Assembly (NCBI RefSeq): GCF_019457595.1
Contig: NZ_CP080419.1
Span: 1,798,001-1,862,000 of the forward strand
Direction: 5' to 3'
DNA length: 64,000 bases
DNA from: Shewanella psychrotolerans
GTDB taxonomy: Bacteria > Pseudomonadota > Gammaproteobacteria > Enterobacterales > Shewanellaceae
Shown: positions 57,082 through 64,000 of the stretch, one piece after another
Position numbering within the stretch: the first letter of the stretch is position 1
How the letters are laid out: each line of letters opens with the position of its first letter
Notes under the pieces: generated by a model
Told to the model about the DNA's origin: nothing
Databases searched by the model: none
Seen by the model: only the letters and a program-made list of their open reading frames with translations
Translations under genes and position numbers: made by a program

Positions 57082-57750
57082 TTGAAACTTGCCCTATTGA
57101 GTGACCTACAAAGTAATACGGCATCTCAGGCCGTTTCTTATCTGTTTAGTGTTTTTAATACCCACGTTAGCATCGGCTACCTCGCCTCTGAACATGAACC
57201 AAATAAGCACTATTTCCAGCAAACCCAAGGCTTTTATACTCAGTTTAATGGCCAAATGAGTTGCTATGTCGATCTGCAACAAGGCTATAGCGATGAAAAG
57301 TTTAATACGCTGTGCCAAGCGGACGTTATTCACCTTGCCGGTGGCGATACCTTTGGTTTTCTGGCGGATTTACAGCGCCGCGATAAATTGAATCAATTGC
57401 GCGCATTTGCGCGTAAGGGAGGTATCATTGTGGGTGTTAGTGCTGGGGCGATGTTGTTAACCCCCAACATTATGTCAGCATTCCTTTGCGGAGACGAAAA
57501 CAGTGCGATGCTTGATGACTTTTCTGCTTTAGCATTGCTCCCTTATCAGTTCGTTCCCCACGCTGATTTTAGCCAAAATGGCGTCGACCTCAGTGTTGCC
57601 GCATCGCGTTTGTTTAACCATGATGATTTAGTCCGTTATCCACTTATTTTTTGCTCAGACGGCGATGCCGTTGTTTATCAAAATAACCATGTTATTGGCT
57701 TTGGTGCGCCATTGTTATTCGATGGTATTTCGGTGCTATCGCTTGTCTAG
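57082..57750 (+). CDS. peptidase S51 (dipeptidase E-like) family protein
   Basis: 222-residue class I glutamine-amidotransferase-like fold. The strand-turn IHLAGGDTFGFL and the nucleophile elbow GVSAGAMLLTPNI (Ser near residue 120) match the S51 family that includes PepE and cyanophycinase. The later catalytic His may be in VPHADFSQNG. Substrate unknown. I favour TTG 57082 because GGAG lies nine bases upstream; GTG 57073 overlaps that site. The gene follows the monooxygenase pseudogene closely. Confidence 0.8.
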   Translation: MKLALLSDLQSNTASQAVSYLFSVFNTHVSIGYLASEHEPNKHYFQQTQGFYTQFNGQMSCYVDLQQGYSDEKFNTLCQADVIHLAGGDTFGFLADLQRRDKLNQLRAFARKGGIIVGVSAGAMLLTPNIMSAFLCGDENSAMLDDFSALALLPYQFVPHADFSQNGVDLSVAASRLFNHDDLVRYPLIFCSDGDAVVYQNNHVIGFGAPLLFDGISVLSLV

Positions 57751-58087
57751 CCTTTTTCAATAATGCTGCCAATTTAAGTATTGGCTGCATTATCTGCAAA
57801 CATCTCTGTTCTAGCCATATTGGTTGGCGCTATTTACCCGAAAATATTATTTGAAGATCACGCTGTTATATAAACAGCCAATAAGTGAGCTTTGAATTAA
57901 CTAACCTGAATTCGGTTCGCTGTAAATTCAAGCTGACAATACCTTAGACTAAAGTTAATCAAATTCGACCAGTTAATACTTGCTTTACGTTCGCGTAAAC
58001 GTCAGAGTGATGTTATTTGAGCGTGATCACAGTTTGTCACTTATAGAATGTGACCCGATCGCATAAGTACCTTAATTGGAGCGGAAG
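57751..58087. other. intergenic region before the branched-chain catabolism cluster
   Basis: 337 bases. Holds a palindrome at 57984-57999 that is a candidate regulator site; nothing else recognised. Confidence 0.5.
57984..57999. promoter_or_regulatory. LiuR-like palindrome upstream of the thiolase gene
   Basis: TTTACGTTCGCGTAAA: six-base arms TTTACG/CGTAAA separated by four bases, 88 bases before the thiolase start. It resembles the ACGT-containing palindromes reported for LiuR, the MerR-family regulator of branched-chain amino acid degradation. Assignment is from memory of the motif. Confidence 0.5.
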
Positions 58088-59278
58088 ATGACAACAGAGC
58101 AAACAAACCAAGATATCGTGATTGTCGCGGCGAAGCGTACCCCGATGGGGGGCTTTCAAGGCGCATTATCAAGCGTGACATCGCCTACATTGGCGGCCAC
58201 CGCAATTAAAGGCTTGATCGAATTCTCTTCAATTGCAGGCGCTGATGTTGATGAAGTCCTCATGGGGTGTGTATTACCTGCGGGTCTTGGTCAAGCACCA
58301 GCGCGTCAAGCGACTTTAGGGGCTGGACTGCCATTATCGGTTGGTGCGACAACAGTTAACAAAGTCTGTGGCTCAGGTATGAAGACGGTAATGCTAGCCC
58401 ATGATCTTATTAAAGCGGGTAGTGCCAATACTGTTATCGCTGGTGGTATGGAAAGCATGAGTCAAGCCCCTTATCTACTCGACAAGGCCCGAGGCGGCAT
58501 GCGTATGGGGCATGGCAAGGTGATGGATCACATGTTCCTCGACGGCCTCGAAGATGCCTATACTGGTGGTGCTATGGGGACGTTTGCCCAAAAGACCGCT
58601 GATGATTTTTCCATTACCCGTGAAGCGATGGATAACTTTGCCCTTAGATCACTGCAAAAAGCCAATGCCGCGATAGAAACCGGTGCGTTTAAAGATGAAA
58701 TCATCCCTGTAACAATATCGAGCCGACGTGGTGATGTGATTGTCGATACCGACGAGCAACCCGCTAATGCTCGCCCAGAAAAGATCCCTTCATTGCGCCC
58801 TGCATTTGCCAAAGACGGCACAATTACTGCGGCTAATTCAAGTTCAATTTCTGACGGTGCTGCCGCACTCCTGCTCATGAGCCGTGAGCAGGCAGATGCG
58901 AAAGGCCTTGAGGTGCTGGCGACGATTAAAGGCCACACGACTCATGCGCAAGAGCCTTCGATGTTTACCACTGCCCCTGTTGGCGCAATGACTAAGCTGC
59001 TCGACAAGGTTAACTGGACTAAAGCCGATGTTGATCTATTTGAGATCAACGAAGCCTTTGCCATGGTCACCATGCTCGCGATTTCAGAAATGGGGTTGGA
59101 TGAAACAAAGGTTAACGTTAACGGCGGAGCTTGTGCTTTAGGTCATCCAATCGGGTGCTCTGGCGCTCGGCTATTGGTCACGCTAATTCATGCATTAAAA
59201 GCTAAAGGGCTTAAGCGTGGTGTGGCGTCTTTATGTATCGGTGGCGGTGAAGCAACCGCTATGGCGATCGAAATTTAA
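58088..59278 (+). CDS. acetyl-CoA C-acyltransferase (thiolase)
   Basis: 396-residue thiolase II-type enzyme. The acyl-accepting Cys is in NKVCGSGMKTVMLAHDL near residue 89. The C-terminal active-site motifs are NVNGGACALGHPIGCSGAR and SLCIGGGEATAM. It could cleave 2-methylacetoacetyl-CoA or acetoacetyl-CoA. The downstream valine/isoleucine genes suggest branched-chain amino acid degradation rather than FadA of fatty-acid oxidation. ATG 58088 follows GGAG; an in-frame TTG at 58076 would include the ribosome site. Confidence 0.92.
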   Translation: MTTEQTNQDIVIVAAKRTPMGGFQGALSSVTSPTLAATAIKGLIEFSSIAGADVDEVLMGCVLPAGLGQAPARQATLGAGLPLSVGATTVNKVCGSGMKTVMLAHDLIKAGSANTVIAGGMESMSQAPYLLDKARGGMRMGHGKVMDHMFLDGLEDAYTGGAMGTFAQKTADDFSITREAMDNFALRSLQKANAAIETGAFKDEIIPVTISSRRGDVIVDTDEQPANARPEKIPSLRPAFAKDGTITAANSSSISDGAAALLLMSREQADAKGLEVLATIKGHTTHAQEPSMFTTAPVGAMTKLLDKVNWTKADVDLFEINEAFAMVTMLAISEMGLDETKVNVNGGACALGHPIGCSGARLLVTLIHALKAKGLKRGVASLCIGGGEATAMAIEI

Positions 59279-59397
59279 ACCATTTGCAAGGACTAATGCT
59301 AGTGCGTTAGTCCAGTTGCATCGTCTCTATTAACGATGTGAGTTTTTAGCTGTCACTTACATTTTTGTTTTAGTAAAAAAGATCTTAGGAAAGCAAT

Positions 59398-60903
59398 ATG
59401 ACGATTCAAGTTAAACATTACATCGATGGTGTATTTACCTTAGGCCAAGGCTCGCAGCAGATCTCGGTAACTAATCCTGCCAATAATGAAGTGATAGCGA
59501 TGATAAATGCGGCGACCGTTTCAGAAGTCGAAACGGCTATTGCCAGCGCCAAAAAAGCCTTTATGACATGGAAAGAGGTCCCGGTATCAGAGCGTGCTAG
59601 GGTGATGTTTCGCTATCAGCATCTGCTGAAGGCTCATCATGATGAAATTGCAACGATTCTGGCTCAAGAGACAGGTAAAACGTTTGAAGATGCCAAAGGT
59701 GATGTGTGGCGTGGTATCGAAGTGGCTGAGCACGCTTGTAACATTGCGAGTCTTATTATGGGCGAAACGGTTGAAAACGTTGCTCGCAGTATCGATACCT
59801 ATAGTTATACCCAGCCTTTAGGGGTCTGCGCTGGTATTACGCCATTTAACTTTCCCGCGATGATCCCGTTATGGATGTTCCCATTGGCGATTGCCTGCGG
59901 TAACACCTTTGTACTTAAGCCGTCAGAACAAGATCCTATGACGCCCCAGCGTTTGGTCGAACTATTTGAAGAGGCGGGCGCGCCCAAAGGTGTTCTGCAG
60001 TTAATTCATGGCGACAAGACGGCGGTCGATGTGCTGCTCACCCACCAAGATATTAAGGCTATTTCGTTTGTTGGCTCAGTCGGCGTCGGTCAATATATCT
60101 ACAAGACGGGTACCGACAATCTTAAGCGTGTACAAGCCTTTGCTGGTGCTAAAAATCACTGCGTCATCATGCCCGATGCTAATAAACAGCAAGTGATCAA
60201 TAACTTGGTCGGGGCATCTGTCGGTGCTGCGGGTCAGCGTTGTATGGCGTTGTCGGTAGCGGTATTCGTCGGTGAAGCGAAAAACTGGATCCCCGAGCTG
60301 CGTGATGCCATTGCCAAAGTTAGACCGGGCTTATGGGATGACAAAGATGCAGCTTATGGTCCAGTGATTAGCCCTGCAGCGAAAGCACGCGTGCTTAAGC
60401 TGATTGCTCAAGGCAAAGAAGAGGGCGCCGAATGCTTGCTCGACGGTAGTGATTTCACTGTCGAAGGCTATGAAAGCGGTAACTGGGTCGGACCGACTAT
60501 GTTCACTAATGTGACCACAGAGATGAGCATCTACCAAGAGGAGATCTTCGGTCCTGTGTTGTGTTGCATGGAAAGTGATTCGCTTGAGGACGCTATCGAA
60601 ATAGTCAACGCCAGCCCATATGGTAACGGTACTTCAATCTTTACTGCTAGCGGCGCGGCAGCGCGTAAGTATCAGCATAATATCGAAGTGGGCCAGGTAG
60701 GGATTAACGTGCCAATTCCAGTGCCGCTACCTTTTTTCTCATTCACAGGTTGGAAGGGCAGTTTCTATGGCGATCAGCACGCCTATGGCAAGCAGGCGGT
60801 GCGTTTCTACACTGAGACTAAGACGATTACTGCGCGCTGGTTTGAGTCTGATATCTCAGATGCTGAGCATCATGCGCCGAATATGACTATTGCCCTGAAA
60901 TAA
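59398..60903 (+). CDS. mmsA: CoA-acylating methylmalonate-semialdehyde dehydrogenase
   Basis: Oxidises methylmalonate semialdehyde to propionyl-CoA (and malonate semialdehyde to acetyl-CoA) with NAD and CoA. It is 501 residues of aldehyde dehydrogenase fold. The catalytic Cys is in [14 protein letters not shown], residue 282. The CoA-type family hallmark is [20 protein letters not shown]. The usual Glu general base is replaced, as is normal in this acylating family. AGGAAA precedes ATG. Final step of valine breakdown. Confidence 0.96.
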   Translation: MTIQVKHYIDGVFTLGQGSQQISVTNPANNEVIAMINAATVSEVETAIASAKKAFMTWKEVPVSERARVMFRYQHLLKAHHDEIATILAQETGKTFEDAKGDVWRGIEVAEHACNIASLIMGETVENVARSIDTYSYTQPLGVCAGITPFNFPAMIPLWMFPLAIACGNTFVLKPSEQDPMTPQRLVELFEEAGAPKGVLQLIHGDKTAVDVLLTHQDIKAISFVGSVGVGQYIYKTGTDNLKRVQAFAGAKNHCVIMPDANKQQVINNLVGASVGAAGQRCMALSVAVFVGEAKNWIPELRDAIAKVRPGLWDDKDAAYGPVISPAAKARVLKLIAQGKEEGAECLLDGSDFTVEGYESGNWVGPTMFTNVTTEMSIYQEEIFGPVLCCMESDSLEDAIEIVNASPYGNGTSIFTASGAAARKYQHNIEVGQVGINVPIPVPLPFFSFTGWKGSFYGDQHAYGKQAVRFYTETKTITARWFESDISDAEHHAPNMTIALK

Positions 60904-60907
60904 CGTG

Positions 60908-60938
60908 AAAGCCTTGGACTAATGAGTCCAAGGCTTTT
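60908..60938 (+). terminator. terminator after mmsA
   Basis: AAAGCCTTGGACT / AGTCCAAGGCTTTT stem with a short loop. It may separate mmsA from the downstream genes. Confidence 0.85.
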
Positions 60939-60978
60939 CATCATGTGTGTATAGCTAATGAACAACGCGCAATACCGA

Positions 60979-61027
60979 ACAATCAACAATCAACAATCAA
61001 CAATTAACAATTAACAATCAACAAATA
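60979..61027. repeat. heptanucleotide tandem repeat
   Basis: Seven tandem units of ACAATCA or close variants (ACAATTA twice, ACAAATA last) between mmsA and the acyl-CoA dehydrogenase gene, 72 bases before its start. May alter promoter spacing between strains. Confidence 0.9.
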
Positions 61028-61098
61028 ACGTACCGATATTAAAAAATGCCGCATCATCATTAGCGGCGAATAACTAAGGTGCACGAGGAGTTAATCAG

Positions 61099-62256
61099 AT
61101 GGATTTTAATCTGAATGAAGACCAACGTCAGTTTGCCGAACTGGCAACTCAATTTTCCAATGAAGAGTTAGCCCCCTTTGCAGCCAAGTGGGATGAAGAA
61201 CATTATTTTCCTAAAGAGGTGATTCAAAAAGCCGGTGAGCTGGGTTTTTGCTCTTTGTACTCTCCTGAATCTGAAGGTGGCATGGGCCTATCTCGCCTCG
61301 ATTCATCGATTATCTTTGAGCAGCTTGCTATGGGCTGCACCGCCACTACAGCTATGTTGACCATTCATAATATGGCCACCTGGATGATCACGAGTTTTGG
61401 CTCACAAACCCTGCGAGATGAGTGGTCAGCTCCATTAACCACAGGTGAAAAACTTGCCTCTTATTGCTTAACCGAAGCGGGCGCAGGCAGTGATGCTGCG
61501 TCACTCAAAACTAAAGCGGTTCGTGAAGGCGATGAATACGTGATCTCTGGTGCTAAGATGTTTATCTCTGGCGCGGGAGCGACCGAAATGCTGGTTGTTA
61601 TGTGCCGCACTGGTGAAGCTGGGCCTAAGGGAATTTCGGCCATTGCGGTACCTGCAGACATCGATGGCATCAGCTATGGCAAAGCGGAAGATAAGATGGG
61701 CTGGAACGCCCAGCCTACCCGTGAAATCACCTTCGATAATGTTCGTGTGCCTGTGAGCAACTTATTAGGTGAAGAAGGCCAAGGTTTTACGTTTGCCATG
61801 AAGGGCTTAGATAGTGGCCGTATCAATATCGCCACCTGCTCTGTGGGTACGGCGCAAGCAGCGCTCGATCGTGCAACTCAATATATGAACGAACGTAAAC
61901 AGTTTGGTAAGCCAATTGCGGCGTTTCAAGCGCTGCAGTTTAAATTAGCTGATATGGCGACAGAGCTAGTTGCAGCAAGGCAAATGGTGCGTTTAGCTGC
62001 CTTTAAACTCGACAGTGGCGATCCAGAAGCAACCGCTTATTGCGCTATGGCAAAACGTTTTGCAACCGATATTGGCTTTAGCGTATGTGATAGTGCATTG
62101 CAGCTTCACGGCGGTTACGGCTATATCCGTGAATACCCATTAGAACGCCATTTCCGCGATGTGCGTGTGCACCAAATACTAGAAGGCACAAACGAGATCA
62201 TGCGTTTGATTATTGCGCGTCGTTTACTCGACGATAACGCTAATTCGATTTTGTAG
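61099..62256 (+). CDS. acyl-CoA dehydrogenase, probable isobutyryl-CoA dehydrogenase
   Basis: FAD enzyme of 385 residues. YCLTEAGAGSDAASLKT and KMFISGAGATEMLVV bind flavin and substrate. RKQFGKPIAAFQALQFKLAD and LQLHGGYGYIREYPLERHFR are the signature regions. The catalytic Glu is in QILEGTNEIMRLII near residue 369. Context between mmsA and 3-hydroxyisobutyryl-CoA hydrolase points to isobutyryl-CoA or 2-methyl-branched substrates of valine and isoleucine degradation. GAGGAG precedes the ATG. Confidence 0.93.
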   Translation: MDFNLNEDQRQFAELATQFSNEELAPFAAKWDEEHYFPKEVIQKAGELGFCSLYSPESEGGMGLSRLDSSIIFEQLAMGCTATTAMLTIHNMATWMITSFGSQTLRDEWSAPLTTGEKLASYCLTEAGAGSDAASLKTKAVREGDEYVISGAKMFISGAGATEMLVVMCRTGEAGPKGISAIAVPADIDGISYGKAEDKMGWNAQPTREITFDNVRVPVSNLLGEEGQGFTFAMKGLDSGRINIATCSVGTAQAALDRATQYMNERKQFGKPIAAFQALQFKLADMATELVAARQMVRLAAFKLDSGDPEATAYCAMAKRFATDIGFSVCDSALQLHGGYGYIREYPLERHFRDVRVHQILEGTNEIMRLIIARRLLDDNANSIL

Positions 62257-62277
62257 TCCTTGTTAAGGAGAATAAAG

Positions 62278-63051
62278 ATGACAGCTATTATTGAAAAAGT
62301 GATTGGCCATACCGCGGTGCTCACCATGAGCAACCCACCCGCGAACACGTGGACGGCTCACAGTTTACAGTTACTTAAGCAAAAAGTGAGTGAGCTTAAT
62401 GCTAACAAAGAGATTTACGCGTTAGTGTTAACGGGTGAAGGTGAAAAGTTTTTTAGTGCAGGTGCCGATCTCAAACTGTTTGCCGATGGCGATAAAGGCA
62501 ACGCGGCCACGATGGCTAAACATTTTGGTGAAGCGTTCGAAGCCCTTAGCGCTTTTCGCGGTGTATCGATTGCCGCGATCAACGGTTATGCCATGGGCGG
62601 TGGTCTCGAAGTGGCGCTTGCCTGTGATATCCGTATCGCTGAAGCACACTCTGTGATGGCATTGCCTGAGGCGACCGTTGGCTTACTGCCTTGCGCGGGA
62701 GGGACGCAAAATCTTACCGCATTAGTCGGTGAAGGTTGGGCGAAGCGGATGATTTTATGTGGTGAACGTGTCGATGCCGATACCGCACTGCAACTGAGGT
62801 TAGTCGAAGAGGTAGTGGCTAAGGGCTTGGCCCTAGACACTGCACTAACTTTAGCAGAGAAGGTGGCAAATCAAAGTCCAAGTAGCGTAGCGGTATGTAA
62901 GCAGCTTATCCAAGCCGGTCGAGTGATGCCACGTACGCAAGCGCTGCCAGTTGAGCGAGAGTTATTTGTCGGTTTGTTTGATACCAAAGATCAAGCCGAA
63001 GGGGTTAACGCGTTTTTAGAAAAGCGCCAAGCAAAATGGACCAACAGCTAA
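62278..63051 (+). CDS. enoyl-CoA hydratase
   Basis: 257-residue crotonase-fold enzyme. The oxyanion-hole segment FSAGADLKLFADGD lies near 61-74 and INGYAMGGGLEVALACD near 101-117. A catalytic Glu is expected in LPEATVGLLPCAGGTQ. Likely hydrates methacrylyl-CoA or tiglyl-CoA in this pathway. AAGGAG is positioned for ATG 62278; an earlier TTG in frame at 62260 includes it. Its stop overlaps the next start by one base. Confidence 0.93.
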   Translation: MTAIIEKVIGHTAVLTMSNPPANTWTAHSLQLLKQKVSELNANKEIYALVLTGEGEKFFSAGADLKLFADGDKGNAATMAKHFGEAFEALSAFRGVSIAAINGYAMGGGLEVALACDIRIAEAHSVMALPEATVGLLPCAGGTQNLTALVGEGWAKRMILCGERVDADTALQLRLVEEVVAKGLALDTALTLAEKVANQSPSSVAVCKQLIQAGRVMPRTQALPVERELFVGLFDTKDQAEGVNAFLEKRQAKWTNS

Positions 63052-64000
63052 TGAGTATTCAGCAGAGTAATAGCGTGGTATTTCAAACCCTAGGCACCTT
63101 GTCTGGTAAATTGGTTGGAGTTGCAACGCTTAACGTGGAAAAGGCGCTTAATGCGCTTAATTTAGAGATGATCCAAGCGCTTACCCATCAACTCACTGTT
63201 TGGGCGCAAGATGATAGCATCGCGATGGTGGTGCTAGAGGGGGCTGGTGAAAAAGCATTTTGTGCTGGTGGTGATGTGCGCGCACTTTATCACGCCTCTA
63301 AAGAGATGCAGGGTGAAGTGACCACCATGGCAAGTGAGTTTTTTACCGACGAGTACTATTTAGATCATCTGTTGCACGTTTTCGACAAACCCGTGTTGGT
63401 GTGGGGCGATGGCATTGTGATGGGTGGCGGACTTGGACTTATGGCGGGTGCCAGTCACAGGGTCGTGACCGAACGTTCACGTATTGCGATGCCAGAGGTG
63501 ACCATTGGGCTTTATCCTGATGTAGGAGGGAGCTATTTCCTTAATCGTATGCCTGGGCATATTGGCCGTTTTCTTGGTATGACGGCTTACAATATGAATG
63601 GCGCCGACGCCTATTTCGTTGGCCTAGGCAATCATTATCTTAATAGCGATGATAAACAGCCGCTATTTGACGCCTTAGCCAGTGTCGATTGGGAAAGTGA
63701 TGTAGGAAATAATCACTCTAAGCTCAATGCGTTATTAGAAGCGATGACGAGTCGTTGCGCGATTAAAATGGGTGAGAGTGTCTTGGCACAGCATCAAACT
63801 CTCATTAATGAGTTGATGACCGGAGACTTAAGTCAGATCATGGCAAAAGTCAGCGCTTATAATACAGATCAACCATGGCTCGAACGTGCATTCAATACCA
63901 TGTTAGCCGGAAGCCCATTGAGCCTGCATCTGGTTTATGAACAATCACGTTTAGGCACCGAATTATCACTCGAACAGGTATTTCAGCGCGAGTTGGGGAT
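63051..64000 (+). CDS. 3-hydroxyisobutyryl-CoA hydrolase (partial, runs off the window)
   Basis: At least 316 codons without a stop, beginning MSIQQSNSVVFQTLGTLSGK at ATG 63051, which overlaps the preceding stop (TAATG). Crotonase-fold motifs FCAGGDVRALYHASKE, GDGIVMGGGLGLMAGASHR and AMPEVTIGLYPDVGGSYFL mark the HIBYL-CoA hydrolase group rather than hydratases. It releases 3-hydroxyisobutyrate in valine degradation. The remaining C-terminus lies beyond base 64000. Confidence 0.92.
   Translation, partial: MSIQQSNSVVFQTLGTLSGKLVGVATLNVEKALNALNLEMIQALTHQLTVWAQDDSIAMVVLEGAGEKAFCAGGDVRALYHASKEMQGEVTTMASEFFTDEYYLDHLLHVFDKPVLVWGDGIVMGGGLGLMAGASHRVVTERSRIAMPEVTIGLYPDVGGSYFLNRMPGHIGRFLGMTAYNMNGADAYFVGLGNHYLNSDDKQPLFDALASVDWESDVGNNHSKLNALLEAMTSRCAIKMGESVLAQHQTLINELMTGDLSQIMAKVSAYNTDQPWLERAFNTMLAGSPLSLHLVYEQSRLGTELSLEQVFQRELG

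Noticed and set aside
58020..58041. CRP site before the thiolase gene (GTGATCACAGTTTGTCAC)
   Set aside because: Half-sites GTGA and TCAC are ten bases apart, not six, so it does not fit the consensus.
60979..61027. CRISPR-like repeat
   Set aside because: Units are seven bases with no spacers; a simple tandem repeat.

Overview
The window looks like chromosomal DNA of a marine gammaproteobacterium of the genus Shewanella or a close relative. This is inferred from gene orders and protein sequences: the trp operon followed by rnm-yciO and rluB, apt-dnaX-ybaB-recR-htpG-adk-hemH-gsk, and a valine-degradation cluster. It also fits the two chemotaxis receptors, the FNR/EtrA-type site and the moderate GC content. 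Almost everything is core chromosome. I saw no prophage, CRISPR array, rRNA, tRNA or complete insertion sequence.

Layout. 1-5.2 kb: truA, folC, a SPOR-domain protein, cvpA and purF; accD, usual between truA and folC in relatives, is absent. 5.3-9.7 kb: a Cache-domain chemoreceptor and topB. 9.8-12.3 kb: a DUF4250 protein, an S33-type hydrolase and gloC. 12.4-17.0 kb: an XdhC / MobA-like / two-subunit molybdenum hydroxylase operon. 17.2-19.2 kb: DUF1097 and a second chemoreceptor. 19.3-24.5 kb: xthA, yciB-yciI, an HD-GYP protein, CIA30 and HAD proteins, and a frameshifted DUF6482-like gene. 24.8-31.8 kb: trpEGDCFBA on the minus strand with a complete trpL attenuator. 32-36.1 kb: rnm, yciO, scpA, scpB, rluB, then a small IS200/IS605-like remnant. 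36.2-37.8 kb: a DksA-like protein and dusC.

38.1-40.2 kb holds the most interesting locus: a secreted, Cys-rich precursor with nine exact EGKCG motifs, a DUF692 (MbnB-like) iron oxidase and a DUF2063 partner. Together they form a HvfABC/bufferin-type RiPP cassette expected to make copper-binding modified cysteines. A 39-residue membrane protein behind a perfect FNR box lies just downstream.

40.5-52.2 kb: ybaN, apt, dnaX (with a programmed -1 frameshift signal), ybaB, recR, htpG (with a near-consensus sigma-32 promoter), cnoX, adk, hemH and gsk. 52.3-57.8 kb: a glutamate-synthase-like flavoprotein, a GNAT enzyme, fur, cobB, a P-loop ATPase, a monooxygenase pseudogene interrupted by a MITE-like repeat, and an S51-like protein. 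58-64 kb: a thiolase followed by mmsA, acyl-CoA dehydrogenase, enoyl-CoA hydratase and the start of 3-hydroxyisobutyryl-CoA hydrolase, behind a LiuR-like palindrome. The last gene runs off the window.
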